From the NCBI GenBank assembly GCA_964420035.1, contig CAYQQR010000017.1, positions 1 through 64,000 on the forward strand: a DNA stretch of 64,000 nucleotides, read 5' to 3'. The translations under genes were made by a program, and so were the position numbers. The notes under the pieces are model-generated. The model worked only from the letters and a program-made list of their open reading frames with translations. It was not told the origin of the DNA and ran no database searches. This document shows, in pieces, positions 1 through 8,408 of the stretch; position 1 is the stretch's first letter, and every line of letters begins with the position of its first letter. This stretch comes from CAYQQR01 sp964420035. Its GTDB lineage: Bacteria; Bacteroidota; Bacteroidia; Bacteroidales; SM23-62.

Positions 1-39
1 TTTTAAAGTAAATTAAAAAATAGGATACCACTAATCTAA

Positions 40-281
40 AGGCAGGCAGGGATTCAGGATGAAAATGGACCACGGACGACCCGCCTTCGCGAACGCTACG
101 GCGGGCGCAGCGGACGACAGGCCACGGCAGTTGAAAGAATAGATAAAATAAATTCTCGCTTCAGAAAAACAGCAATATCGATGAAAGTATTATCGAAATC
201 TGTAAACGTACTGTGGTCTGTGGTCAGTGGTCGGTGGTCCTTTTGGCACTTTTTAGCACCGTTATTACAGCGCAGCGGAAT
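40..281. repeat. Composite intergenic repeat, locus A (degenerate copy)
   Basis: No gene is seen here. The stretch holds GGCAGGCAGG followed by GATTCAGGATG (41-61), which matches the head of the better copies near 21.7 and 48.8 kb. It also has a GC hairpin with arms CCCGCC (80-85) and GGCGGG (100-105), a TGTGGTC/GTGGTC-rich stretch (211-240), and a tail GCACCGTTATTACAGCGCAGCGG (about 256-278) like the tail at 21771-21786. The order head, variable middle, ACAGCG tail is shared with the other loci. Bases 1-39 are AT-rich and featureless to me. Confidence 0.55.
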
Positions 282-620
282 TTAATCAAACGACTTCAAA
301 CAATCCTCCAACGTGCTGTATATCTCAAAGACGTTGTGAAGTTGCAGCAGCTTGAACAGTTCCATCACTTCGGGGGTAATATTGCATATCTTGAAATAGC
401 CGTAGTTGTTGTTGGCTGTTTTCATGATGGAGAGAAAGACGCCGAAGCCGGAACTATCAATAAACTCAATACCCTCAAGGTCAAGGATCAACTTTGTGTT
501 GGGCTTGTTGAACAGTTTTTTCAGTTCTTCTTTTACCGGTTCCGTGATGAGGGCATTAAACCGGCTTACATTGGTAAAACGAACTACCGTGACGTCATTA
601 ATGGTTTCTGTTGTTAACAT
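282..620 (-). CDS. STAS-domain protein (anti-sigma factor antagonist-like)
   Basis: This 112-residue protein is a single STAS domain of the SpoIIAA/RsbV type. Residues 55-60 read DSSGFG, the loop that carries the phosphorylated serine in this family (S56 or S57 here), preceded by the beta-strand LILDLEGIEFI. Such proteins bind or release an anti-sigma factor or partner kinase according to phosphorylation by an HPK/RsbW-type serine kinase. No kinase or SpoIIE-like phosphatase is in the window, so the partner is unknown. It lies 17 bp downstream of the Hpt gene on the same strand, which suggests co-transcription and a shared signalling role; that link is inference. Full length for the family. 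Confidence 0.88.
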   Translation of the reverse strand: MLTTETINDVTVVRFTNVSRFNALITEPVKEELKKLFNKPNTKLILDLEGIEFIDSSGFGVFLSIMKTANNNYGYFKICNITPEVMELFKLLQLHNVFEIYSTLEDCLKSFD

Positions 621-637
621 AGCCGCAAGATAAGTTT

Positions 638-982
638 TTAATTAAGGCTTTTTCTGTAATCTTCCAGTTCCGCTACTGCAATTTCACAATCTTCTGTGAA
701 CTGCTGTATGTATTCTGGGAACAATTCCGTTTTTGACTCCTGTTTTGCAAGAATCTCCAGATCTTTCAGACGTTCGGCAAGATCATTCATTCCGACGATC
801 GCAACCGATGATTTGGCTTTATGGGCAAGTTTGCTGAGTTCCATCCATTCTTTTCTCTCGTAATGATCCCTCATCTTTTTAGAATAATCACCAACCTGTT
901 GGGCGAAAATATCAATAATCTCTGAAATAAGAACAGGATCGTCATGAGACATTTGCCTGAGATATGATAGATCTGTTTTCAT
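638..982 (-). CDS. Hpt-domain phosphotransfer protein
   Basis: This is a 114-residue all-helical protein with the histidine phosphotransfer signature LAHKAKSSVAIVGM. The likely phospho-acceptor is H54. The family relays phosphate between hybrid histidine kinases and response regulators in multi-step phosphorelays. No kinase or receiver gene is adjacent, so it probably serves a kinase encoded elsewhere. It is the upstream member of a two-gene minus-strand unit with the STAS protein. The 164 bp gap to the divergent TPR gene is AT-rich and probably contains both promoters, but I see no convincing TAnnTTTG box. Standalone Hpt of normal length. Confidence 0.87.
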   Translation of the reverse strand: MKTDLSYLRQMSHDDPVLISEIIDIFAQQVGDYSKKMRDHYERKEWMELSKLAHKAKSSVAIVGMNDLAERLKDLEILAKQESKTELFPEYIQQFTEDCEIAVAELEDYRKSLN

Positions 983-1146
983 CGATTTATCAACAAAGAA
1001 TTCTAAAATATGTGGAACATACAGCGTTTATCACCAAATCCCCAATATAAATATAATTTAATTTTTTTACTTTTAATAAAAATTAAACTTGTGTAAACCC
1101 AAGCTTCATCCTGTCGTATACAAAGTCAATAAAGCCACTCAAAAGA

Positions 1147-2196
1147 ATGAAATATATTCTGTTTATTGTATTTTCAGCCTTAAGCCTTACGCTAACGGCT
1201 CAACAGCCGCGGGAAAGCGGAAGTGTGTCCCTGAAAAATAAGAAAAAAGCATCCCAGGCTTATAACCAGGCCATTGAGCGTATAAAGGAAAAACAATGGA
1301 TGGTCGCTCTGGAATATTTGAATGCGGCCATTGATCTTAATCCGTATATGGACCTGGCCTATCTGCAAAAAGGAAAGATATTGCTCGAGACGGGCTCTGT
1401 TGAAGCCGCCAGGGCTGAGTTTGACCTGGCCCTGGAGTTTAATGCCTCCCGGGCGGAAGCATATTTTTTCAGAGGCTATGCCCATTTTGAACTGGATACC
1501 AATGAATGGATATTGGATGATTTTAACCGAGCCATCGAGCTGGGGTATACCACGCCCGAGGCTTATTATCAACGGGGATTATATAAGCTGATTACCGGCG
1601 ACTATCAGAGGGCCATCCTTGATTTTACCAGTACCCTGCAGAAAAAATCCGGCGATGCACTGGCACTCCACGACCGCGCTACGGCCAAAAGGTTGATGGG
1701 AGATCTGCAGGGGGCATTGTACGATTATATGCAATCGGTAAATTACCGTCCTGGTTTCGCCATTGCCTACAACAATATGGGAAGTGTTAAGAAAAAACTG
1801 GGTGACTATGAAGGGGCCCTGCAAGATTTTACCATAGCCATTGAGATTGATACCAGCTTTTATATGGCCTACAATAACAGGGGAGCGGCACGCTTCCAGA
1901 TGGGAGACCTGGAAGGGGCACTGGAAGACTTTAACCGGGTGATCGGGTTGAAAAGCAACTACCTCTATGGTCTCAACAATATAGGAGGAGCATTGGCCAA
2001 AAGCAACGAAGTGGATTCTGCACTGGTCTGTCTGGAAGAAGCCCTCGCGATAGACGATCGGTATGGCGTGGCCTATCTGAACCGTGGTTTTGTAAAAGAA
2101 TTGCAGGGAGACCTTCAGGGCGCATGTGCCGATTGGCAGACGGCCCTGGAATTGGGAATTGAAGAAGCAGAGCAGTATATCACTGAATGTCAGTAA
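1147..2196 (+). CDS. Secreted TPR-repeat protein
   Basis: The 349-residue protein starts with a signal peptide (about residues 1-19, MKYILFIVFSALSLTLTAQ). Tandem tetratricopeptide repeats of about 34 residues follow, recognisable by repeated W/Y-A-x-x-x-x-G...A...D-F-x-x-A-I-E-L blocks such as YNNRGAARFQMGDLEGALED. TPRs make protein-protein contacts; the cellular location is probably periplasmic. It is 6 bp upstream of the PorE-like OmpA gene, so the two are very likely one operon and may act in the same envelope complex (inference). The last repeat ends with GACADWQTALELG, a common C-terminal repeat form in Bacteroidota TPR proteins. Confidence 0.85.
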   Translation: MKYILFIVFSALSLTLTAQQPRESGSVSLKNKKKASQAYNQAIERIKEKQWMVALEYLNAAIDLNPYMDLAYLQKGKILLETGSVEAARAEFDLALEFNASRAEAYFFRGYAHFELDTNEWILDDFNRAIELGYTTPEAYYQRGLYKLITGDYQRAILDFTSTLQKKSGDALALHDRATAKRLMGDLQGALYDYMQSVNYRPGFAIAYNNMGSVKKKLGDYEGALQDFTIAIEIDTSFYMAYNNRGAARFQMGDLEGALEDFNRVIGLKSNYLYGLNNIGGALAKSNEVDSALVCLEEALAIDDRYGVAYLNRGFVKELQGDLQGACADWQTALELGIEEAEQYITECQ

Positions 2197-2202
2197 GTTA
2201 TC

Positions 2203-4296
2203 ATGAAGAACTCTATTTTAAATTTTCAAAGATCATTCATTAGCCTGTTGCTGATAAGTTTTTTGGCATCTTTTGGCCTTATAAATGCTCAGGAAGATGT
2301 TCGAATCAAAAGACGTGAATTCAAGACCCAACAGGAAGAGGGGTTTAGAGAAGCCTGGAAAGCGATAAGAAAAGGCAATCAATTGTATAAAGAAGGGCAG
2401 GGGACCTATAAAAAGGCAGGCACGTATTTTATTTCCGCACACGATTACAATCAGGATAATCCTGAATTGAACTATAAGATTGGCGTTTGTTATTTATTTA
2501 CCGACCGGAAATTCGAAGCGGTAAACTATCTGAAGAAGGCTTATGAGATCAAGCCTGAAGTAAGTGAAGATATCCATTTTCTCCTCGGAAGGGGTCACCA
2601 CCTGGTATTGGAATTCGACGAGGCCATCCGACATTACGAAGATTACAAGTCGACACTCCATCCCCGCCGGGATGCTGATCGCATACCGGAAACAAATCTG
2701 TACATCAATCAATGTCGAAATGGGCGACAGCTGGTTGAAGAACCACTCAGGGTGATCATCACAAACCTGGGCGATTCCGTGAATTCAGCCCATGATGATT
2801 ACAACGCACTGATCAGCCTTGATGACTCTGTCATGTTTTTTACTTCAAGGAAGGAACATTCAGAAAAAGCAAAGCGAAATCCTTACGATAATAAGTATTA
2901 CGAAGATATATACCGTTCCGAAAAGCGGGACGGAAAATGGATGGGAGCTGAAAACATAGGAAAACCTATTAATTCCAGGCGACATAATGAAGCAGCGGTG
3001 GGGATTTCTGAAGATCTTGATAAACTCTATATTTACAGGGGTAATAAGAACATGGGCGATATCTACTATAGTACCTTTAAAAAAGGAAAATGGAGATCTC
3101 CCAAGAAAATGCCAAATAAGTTTAATTCCGATGCACGGGAGACCAGCATGAGCATGCCCATGGGCGAGAAAGAATTTTATTTTGTTTCAAGCCAAGACAA
3201 GGATAATTATGGGGGCAAGGATATTTTCTACAGTGTGAAAAAGGAGAACGGCCGGTGGGATAAGCCTGTTAATCTCGGACCCAACATCAATACAGCGGAA
3301 AATGAAGCGGCAGTATACATTTCTGATGATGCACAACGCCTGTATTTTAGTTCCCAGGGGCATAACAGTATGGGCGGGTATGATATTTTTGTTTGTGAAC
3401 GTCAACCCGACCGTACCTGGGGAGCTCCTGAAAATATAGGATATCCTGTCAATACACCGGATGACGACCTTTTTTACCGCGAAGCACCGGATGGTAAACA
3501 TGCTTATTATTCTACCATCAGGATGGAAGGACTTGGAGGGATTGACATCTACAGGATAACTTTCCTGGGCGAAGAAAAAGAAATGGTAATGAGTACCGGG
3601 GATATCCTGATCGCCGGTGCATTGGATACGGTTAAAAAGGGTTTCTTCTATCCACCCCAAAAAATAGAATTGGATACTTCCATTACCGTGGCCGGTAAGA
3701 TATACGATTTGAAAACCGAAGCCGGGGTCAAGGCAAAGATGGAAATTATCGATCTGGATATCAGTAAGGTGTTACAAACCACCATTTCAAGCGACAGCGG
3801 GCTGTACCGGGTAAAACTGCCCGAAGCAAAGAGCTACGGAGTACAGATCATTGCCAAAGACTATCTCTTCTTCCTGGATGTAATGGACATCAGCGGGGAA
3901 TCCGGCGATACGGTAGTTGTCAGGAACTTCGGCCTGGAGAAGGTCGAAGTCGGGACCAAGGTCGTGCTGGAAAATATTTATTTCGAAACCAATAAATCCA
4001 ACCTGAAGCCTGAATCCGATGAACAACTCCGGCAGGTACTCCGGTTCCTGGAAGAAAACCCAAGCCTGCGCATGGAGATCTCGGGTCACACCGATAACGT
4101 GGGATCCCTGAAGTACAACACCAAACTTAGCCAGCAACGCGCAGAATCGGTGGTTAAATGGCTTGTGGAACGCGGAATAGATCTTTCCCGGCTGGAAGCC
4201 GGGGGTTACGCCTTCACCCAACCCATCGCGGATAACAGTACTCCGGAAGGACGGGAGAAGAACCGGAGAGTGGAATTCAAAATATTAAGTAAATAG
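2203..4296 (+). CDS. PorE-like OmpA family protein (TPR, PD40 propeller, CRD, OmpA)
   Basis: The 697-residue protein has a signal peptide ending about NA|QEDV (residue 29), then a TPR-like N-terminal helical part (about 40-150). A PD40/WD40-like propeller follows (about 185-440), with repeated YFxSxxxxxMGGYDIFV-type blades. Next is a carboxypeptidase regulatory-like beta domain (about 485-580), and last a C-terminal OmpA domain (about 590-697) with SGHTDNVG and the conserved RAESVVKWL helix that binds peptidoglycan. This order matches PorE, the T9SS protein thought to anchor the secretion machine to the cell wall. A T9SS cargo-type protein is encoded at 12.6-15.2 kb, so the pathway is present. 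Many paralogues with this architecture exist in Bacteroidota, so PorE itself is not proven. Confidence 0.82.
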   Translation: MKNSILNFQRSFISLLLISFLASFGLINAQEDVRIKRREFKTQQEEGFREAWKAIRKGNQLYKEGQGTYKKAGTYFISAHDYNQDNPELNYKIGVCYLFTDRKFEAVNYLKKAYEIKPEVSEDIHFLLGRGHHLVLEFDEAIRHYEDYKSTLHPRRDADRIPETNLYINQCRNGRQLVEEPLRVIITNLGDSVNSAHDDYNALISLDDSVMFFTSRKEHSEKAKRNPYDNKYYEDIYRSEKRDGKWMGAENIGKPINSRRHNEAAVGISEDLDKLYIYRGNKNMGDIYYSTFKKGKWRSPKKMPNKFNSDARETSMSMPMGEKEFYFVSSQDKDNYGGKDIFYSVKKENGRWDKPVNLGPNINTAENEAAVYISDDAQRLYFSSQGHNSMGGYDIFVCERQPDRTWGAPENIGYPVNTPDDDLFYREAPDGKHAYYSTIRMEGLGGIDIYRITFLGEEKEMVMSTGDILIAGALDTVKKGFFYPPQKIELDTSITVAGKIYDLKTEAGVKAKMEIIDLDISKVLQTTISSDSGLYRVKLPEAKSYGVQIIAKDYLFFLDVMDISGESGDTVVVRNFGLEKVEVGTKVVLENIYFETNKSNLKPESDEQLRQVLRFLEENPSLRMEISGHTDNVGSLKYNTKLSQQRAESVVKWLVERGIDLSRLEAGGYAFTQPIADNSTPEGREKNRRVEFKILSK

Positions 4297-4313
4297 GAAA
4301 AAACAACATACTG

Positions 4314-4341
4314 CCAACTGCCAACTGCCAACTGCCAACTG
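4314..4341. repeat. Heptanucleotide tandem repeat (CCAACTG)x4
   Basis: Four perfect copies of CCAACTG lie in the 127 bp between the PorE-like gene and gcvT, preceded by a partial CTG copy. No coding role is seen. Similar 7-9 bp tandem repeats occur at several other intergenic sites in this window. Confidence 0.9.
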
Positions 4342-4390
4342 TTCTATAGCATCAGCTGCAATATATCATTCCTCCCCGGCCAATTTTTTT

Positions 4391-4398
4391 TAGCTTTG
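4391..4398 (+). promoter_or_regulatory. Candidate -7 element for gcvT (TAGCTTTG)
   Basis: TAGCTTTG is a full match to the Bacteroidota -7 consensus TAnnTTTG and sits 25 bp before the gcvT start. No TTTG is found at the expected -33 position, so this is a half-supported promoter. Confidence 0.4.
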
Positions 4399-4423
4399 CA
4401 AGTTCGTATAAGCTTACCCCGTC

Positions 4424-5512
4424 ATGAAGCGTACTCCTTTGCATGATGTACATAAGGCATTGAATGCCAAAATGATAGAATTTGCAGGCTATGAAATGCC
4501 CGTGGAATATACCGGTGTCAAAGACGAGCATAAACAGGTTCGTGAGAAAGCCGGGGTATTCGATGTTTCGCATATGGGGGAATTCAGGTTAAAGGGTCCC
4601 GATGCTTTCAAGCTGGTGCAGCACCTTACCAGCAATGATGCAACCAGGCTGGTGCCCGGTAAAGTTCAGTATACCTGTTTGCCCAATGGAAGAGGCGGTA
4701 TCGTGGATGATCTGCTGTTGTATATGATTGGCGAGCACGACTATATGATGGTGGTCAATGCAGCCAACATCGAAAAGGACTGGAAGTGGATCAACAGCCA
4801 GAATAATTTTGATGTCGAACTGCTCGATATATCGGAAAATACGGCCCTGATCGCTGTCCAGGGACCCATGACTGCCGATATACTCAATCCCCTGACCGAT
4901 ATTGATCTGAACCAGATCAAATTTCACCATTTTACCATTGGGGAAATTGGGGGATTGGATGAAGTACTTATCTCCGCAACGGGCTACACCGGGTCAGGGG
5001 GATTCGAACTGTATTGCAGGCCGGATCAGTCTTACCAATTATGGAACAGGATCATGGAATCCGGAGCTTCAGCAGACATTAAACCGGCCGGGTTGGCCGC
5101 CCGGGATACCCTCCGGCTGGAAATGGGTTTTTGCCTGTACGGTAATGATATCGACGAGACCACCAGTCCCCTGGAAGCCGGCCTGGGCTGGATCACCAAG
5201 TTCACCGAAGGGAATGATTTCATCGACCGGCAGCGGTTGGAAGAACAGAAGATCAACGGAGTGGCGCGCAAGCTGATCGGTTTTGAGATGATGGGAAAAG
5301 GCATTCCCAGAAAAGATTATCCCATACTGGATCCTTCCGGGAAAGTCATGGGCAGGGTCACTTCCGGGACCATGTCCCCGACGCTGGAAAAAGGAATTGG
5401 CATGGGCTACCTTCCCCTTGATTTTTCCAATGCCGGCCAGGAAATCTTGATCGGGATCCGTGAGAAGCAATTGCGGGCCAGGGTGATCCAATTACCGTTT
5501 TATAAAAAGTAA
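4424..5512 (+). CDS. gcvT: Aminomethyltransferase (glycine cleavage system T protein)
   Basis: GcvT takes the aminomethyl group from the lipoylated H protein and passes its one-carbon unit to tetrahydrofolate, releasing ammonia. The 362 residues are the usual length. Family blocks seen include the N-terminal HxxxxAKMxxFAGYEMPVEY-like region, VFDVSHMGE, the folate-site stretch ARDTLRLEMGFCLYGNDI and the C-terminal GxVTSGTMSPTLxKGIGMGYL. The genes for the P, H and L proteins are not adjacent, which is normal in Bacteroidota. The start is the ATG followed by KRTPLHDVHK, which begins the conserved domain. comB follows after 18 bp and may be co-transcribed. Confidence 0.96.
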   Translation: MKRTPLHDVHKALNAKMIEFAGYEMPVEYTGVKDEHKQVREKAGVFDVSHMGEFRLKGPDAFKLVQHLTSNDATRLVPGKVQYTCLPNGRGGIVDDLLLYMIGEHDYMMVVNAANIEKDWKWINSQNNFDVELLDISENTALIAVQGPMTADILNPLTDIDLNQIKFHHFTIGEIGGLDEVLISATGYTGSGGFELYCRPDQSYQLWNRIMESGASADIKPAGLAARDTLRLEMGFCLYGNDIDETTSPLEAGLGWITKFTEGNDFIDRQRLEEQKINGVARKLIGFEMMGKGIPRKDYPILDPSGKVMGRVTSGTMSPTLEKGIGMGYLPLDFSNAGQEILIGIREKQLRARVIQLPFYKK

Positions 5513-5530
5513 TATCATAAGGGCTAAGAT

Positions 5531-6277
5531 ATGGGGCAGGATCACTCGATATTCAGGAGTACAAAAAGTGTTGAGGTTTGCTTTTCACCGGCTGAATTCC
5601 CTGCCTTCAAGAATATTGAAGCCATCGTCGTGGTGGTTGATATCCTCCGGGCTACTTCTGCTATTTGCACTGCATTTGAGCACGGGGTTCAAAAGATCAT
5701 CCCGGTAGCCACTTTGGATGAGGCCCGTTTGATGAAGTCAAAGGGCTATATGGTAGCAGCCGAAAGGGATGGCCTGGTTCAGGATTTTGCAGATTTTGGG
5801 AACAGCCCCTTCAATTTTCATCCCGATAGGGTACGTAACCGGGAAATCGTTTATTCGACCACCAACGGAACCCGGGCAATTCATCTCGGCCAGGACTGTC
5901 ATAAGGTAGTCATAGGGGCCTATCTGAATCATTCCGCCATGGTGGAATGGCTTATACGGCAGAACCGGGATGTGATTGTACTGTGTGCTGCCTGGAAAAC
6001 AAGGTTCAGTCTGGAAGACAGTCTGTATGCAGGGGCTCTGTCGAAGGCGCTTATCGATAGCGGCAGTTTCCAAACCATCTGTGATTCGGCTAAGGCGTCA
6101 ATGGATCTGTATTCCCTTGCTGAAACCGATCTGCTGGGATACATCGATAAAGTCGCCCAGAGAACCAGGCTCAGGAAGAATAAGCTGGATGATGTCATAC
6201 CCTTCTGTCACCAGATGGATTACACCAGGAAAATCCCTTTCCTCGAAAAGGATTATCTCCTGGCTCTGGAATTATGA
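5531..6277 (+). CDS. comB: ComB-family 2-phosphosulfolactate phosphatase
   Basis: The 248-residue protein matches the ComB family, acid phosphatases that hydrolyse 2-phosphosulfolactate to sulfolactate in coenzyme M and sulfolactate pathways. Visible family blocks are VVVVDILRATSAICTAFEHG near residue 40, AAERDG, FGNSP and the strongly conserved STTNGTRAI near residue 115. ComB homologues are widespread in Bacteroidota, which do not make coenzyme M, so the substrate in this organism is open. It sits between gcvT and serC, so a role near three-carbon phospho-acids is possible but unproven. No other sulfolactate gene is visible. Confidence 0.85.
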   Translation: MGQDHSIFRSTKSVEVCFSPAEFPAFKNIEAIVVVVDILRATSAICTAFEHGVQKIIPVATLDEARLMKSKGYMVAAERDGLVQDFADFGNSPFNFHPDRVRNREIVYSTTNGTRAIHLGQDCHKVVIGAYLNHSAMVEWLIRQNRDVIVLCAAWKTRFSLEDSLYAGALSKALIDSGSFQTICDSAKASMDLYSLAETDLLGYIDKVAQRTRLRKNKLDDVIPFCHQMDYTRKIPFLEKDYLLALEL

Positions 6278-6394
6278 TGGTGTTGATATTTTTCTTAGAT
6301 TATTCGGGGTCCATGATCTCCGGTTCAAGATCATTTTGACTATTTTTAAATCCATTTTCCTGTAAGATCCGCAAAACGCATAAATCAAACAGAT

Positions 6395-7465
6395 ATGAAA
6401 AAGCATAATTTTTACGCCGGACCTTCGATCCTGTCGAAGTATACCATAGAAGAAACCGCCAAAGGGGTTCTTGACCTGGATGGGATCGGCCTTTCTGTAA
6501 TGGAGATCTCTCACCGAAGTAAGGAATTTGATGCCATTATTAAAGAAGCGCAGCAGTTATTCAAGGATTTATTACAGATCCCGGAAGGGTGCCATGTGCT
6601 TTTTCTGCAGGGGGGTGCCAGCCTCCAGTTTTGTATGGTTCCCTACAATCTGCTGCAAAACAAAGCAGCTTATCTTGATACCGGTTCATGGGCCTCCAAG
6701 GCCGTCAAGGAAGGAAAGTTCTTTGGAGAAGTGGAGGTAGTTGCTTCCTCCAAGGACAGGAATTACTCCTATATCCCGAAGGAATGGCAGGTTCCCGGGG
6801 ATGCAGACTATTTTCATATAACAACCAACAATACCATTTATGGTACCGAGATCAAGGAAGACCTGGATGTATCGGTACCCGTGGTAGCCGATATGTCGTC
6901 CGATATTTTCAGCCGTCAGGTGGATGTTTCCAAATACGGCATCATCTACGGCGGGGCCCAGAAGAATCTCGGACCCGCCGGAGTTACCTTTGTAATAATC
7001 AAAGAGGATATCCTGGGTAATGTGGATCGCCAGATACCTACCATGCTGGATTACAGGACCCATATCGATAAGGAATCCCTCTTCAATACCCCGCCGGTCC
7101 TGGCCGTATACGCTTCTTTGCATACGCTTCGCTGGCTGAAGGATAACGGCGGCATCGATGCCATGCATAAAACGAACCTGGAAAAAGCAACAATGCTATA
7201 TGATGAAATAGACCGGAACAAGCTTTTTGTTCCCGCCGTGAGCGAGGAAAAAGACCGGTCCATCATGAACGTTTGCTTTGTGATGAAAGAAGAGATCAAA
7301 CAGAAGGAAGATGATTTTCTGGAATTTGCAAAAGCAAAGGGTATGGTAGGAATCAAAGGCCATCGTTCCGTTGGCGGATTCAGGGCTTCCCTTTACAATG
7401 CCCTGCCGCTTGACAGTGTGAAAGCCCTTGTTGCTGTAATGCAGGAATATGAAAAGAAACACTAA
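6395..7465 (+). CDS. serC: Phosphoserine aminotransferase
   Basis: SerC converts 3-phosphohydroxypyruvate and glutamate to 3-phosphoserine and 2-oxoglutarate with PLP. The 356-residue protein begins HNFYAGPSILSK, the typical SerC opening, has the substrate-loop block VLFLQGGASLQF, and carries the PLP lysine at K190 in the block YGGAQKNLGPAGVT. The C-terminal GHRSVGGFRASLYNA is also diagnostic. It heads the serC-serA-DUF1015 unit (18 and 4 bp gaps), a gene order conserved in Bacteroidota, giving two of the three steps of serine synthesis. No serB lies nearby. Confidence 0.97.
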   Translation: MKKHNFYAGPSILSKYTIEETAKGVLDLDGIGLSVMEISHRSKEFDAIIKEAQQLFKDLLQIPEGCHVLFLQGGASLQFCMVPYNLLQNKAAYLDTGSWASKAVKEGKFFGEVEVVASSKDRNYSYIPKEWQVPGDADYFHITTNNTIYGTEIKEDLDVSVPVVADMSSDIFSRQVDVSKYGIIYGGAQKNLGPAGVTFVIIKEDILGNVDRQIPTMLDYRTHIDKESLFNTPPVLAVYASLHTLRWLKDNGGIDAMHKTNLEKATMLYDEIDRNKLFVPAVSEEKDRSIMNVCFVMKEEIKQKEDDFLEFAKAKGMVGIKGHRSVGGFRASLYNALPLDSVKALVAVMQEYEKKH

Positions 7466-7483
7466 TGCAAAATCCTATAAACC

Positions 7484-8404
7484 ATGTCGAAGATACTTGT
7501 AGCAACCGTAAAACCATTTGCACCGGCAGCCATCGAGGAGATCAGGAAGATCGCGGAATCTGCAGGCCACGAATTCGCTCTGCTGGAGAAATATCCGGAT
7601 CAGGAGGCCCTGAAAGCCGCCCTCCCCGGAGCCCATGCCTTGATCGTAAGGAGCGACCAGGTTGACAGGGAGGTTATTGAATCGGCCCAGGACCTCAAAA
7701 TCATAGTCCGAGCGGGTGCCGGTTATGACAATATCGACCTGGAGGCCGCATCCGCGAAAGACATCGTGGTCATGAACACTCCCGGGCAAAATGCCAATGC
7801 CGTTGCTGAGCTGGGTATGGGTATGATGGTATATCTTGCCCGGAATCAGTTCAATGGCAAACCGGGTACAGAGTTGTTGGGGAAAAGCCTGGGTATCCAT
7901 GCCTTTGGTAATGTAGGCAAGCATGTTGCACGGATTGCCATAGGTTTTAGTATGAATATTCTTGCTTTCGATCCTTTTATCGATGAACAGGTCATTTCAC
8001 AGAATAAAGTTACCCCGGTAAGAACCGTGGAAGAGCTCTACAAGATCTCCGACTATGTCTCCCTGCATATTCCGGCCAATGAAAATACCCGGCAGTCGAT
8101 CAATTACAACCTGTTGAAGATCATGCCCAAGAATGCATCATTGATCAATACTGCCCGCAAGGAAGTGATCCATGAAACCGACCTGATGCGAATCATGGAG
8201 GAGCGTGAAGATTTCAGATATGCTACCGATATTGCTCCGGACAATGGTGCAGAACTGGCTGAAAAATTCGGGGTGCGTTATTATGCTACCCCTAAAAAAA
8301 TGGGTGCGCAAACTGCCGAGGCGAATATAAATGCCGGTATAGCGGCTGCCAACCAGATCAATAAGTTTTTCGAGACCGGGGATATCACCTTTAAAGTCAA
8401 TTGA
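7484..8404 (+). CDS. serA: D-3-phosphoglycerate dehydrogenase, short Bacteroidota form
   Basis: SerA oxidises 3-phosphoglycerate to 3-phosphohydroxypyruvate with NAD. At 306 residues it has only the substrate and nucleotide domains and no C-terminal ACT domain, so the usual serine feedback site is absent. The Rossmann motif reads A-F-G-N-V-G (140-145), with Ala for the first Gly. The catalytic Arg is present (R225 in INTARKE). The block that normally reads T-P-H-x-G-A-S-T reads TPKKMGAQT (269-277), so the catalytic His is replaced by Lys. From memory, other Bacteroidota SerA share TPKKMGAQTAEA, so this looks like a lineage trait and not decay. Function is supported mainly by the conserved operon. 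Confidence 0.88.
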   Translation: MSKILVATVKPFAPAAIEEIRKIAESAGHEFALLEKYPDQEALKAALPGAHALIVRSDQVDREVIESAQDLKIIVRAGAGYDNIDLEAASAKDIVVMNTPGQNANAVAELGMGMMVYLARNQFNGKPGTELLGKSLGIHAFGNVGKHVARIAIGFSMNILAFDPFIDEQVISQNKVTPVRTVEELYKISDYVSLHIPANENTRQSINYNLLKIMPKNASLINTARKEVIHETDLMRIMEEREDFRYATDIAPDNGAELAEKFGVRYYATPKKMGAQTAEANINAGIAAANQINKFFETGDITFKVN

Positions 8405-8408
8405 TGTC

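Noticed and set aside
213..633. Plus-strand frames over the STAS gene
   Set aside because: They are antisense to a clear STAS domain and show no family features.
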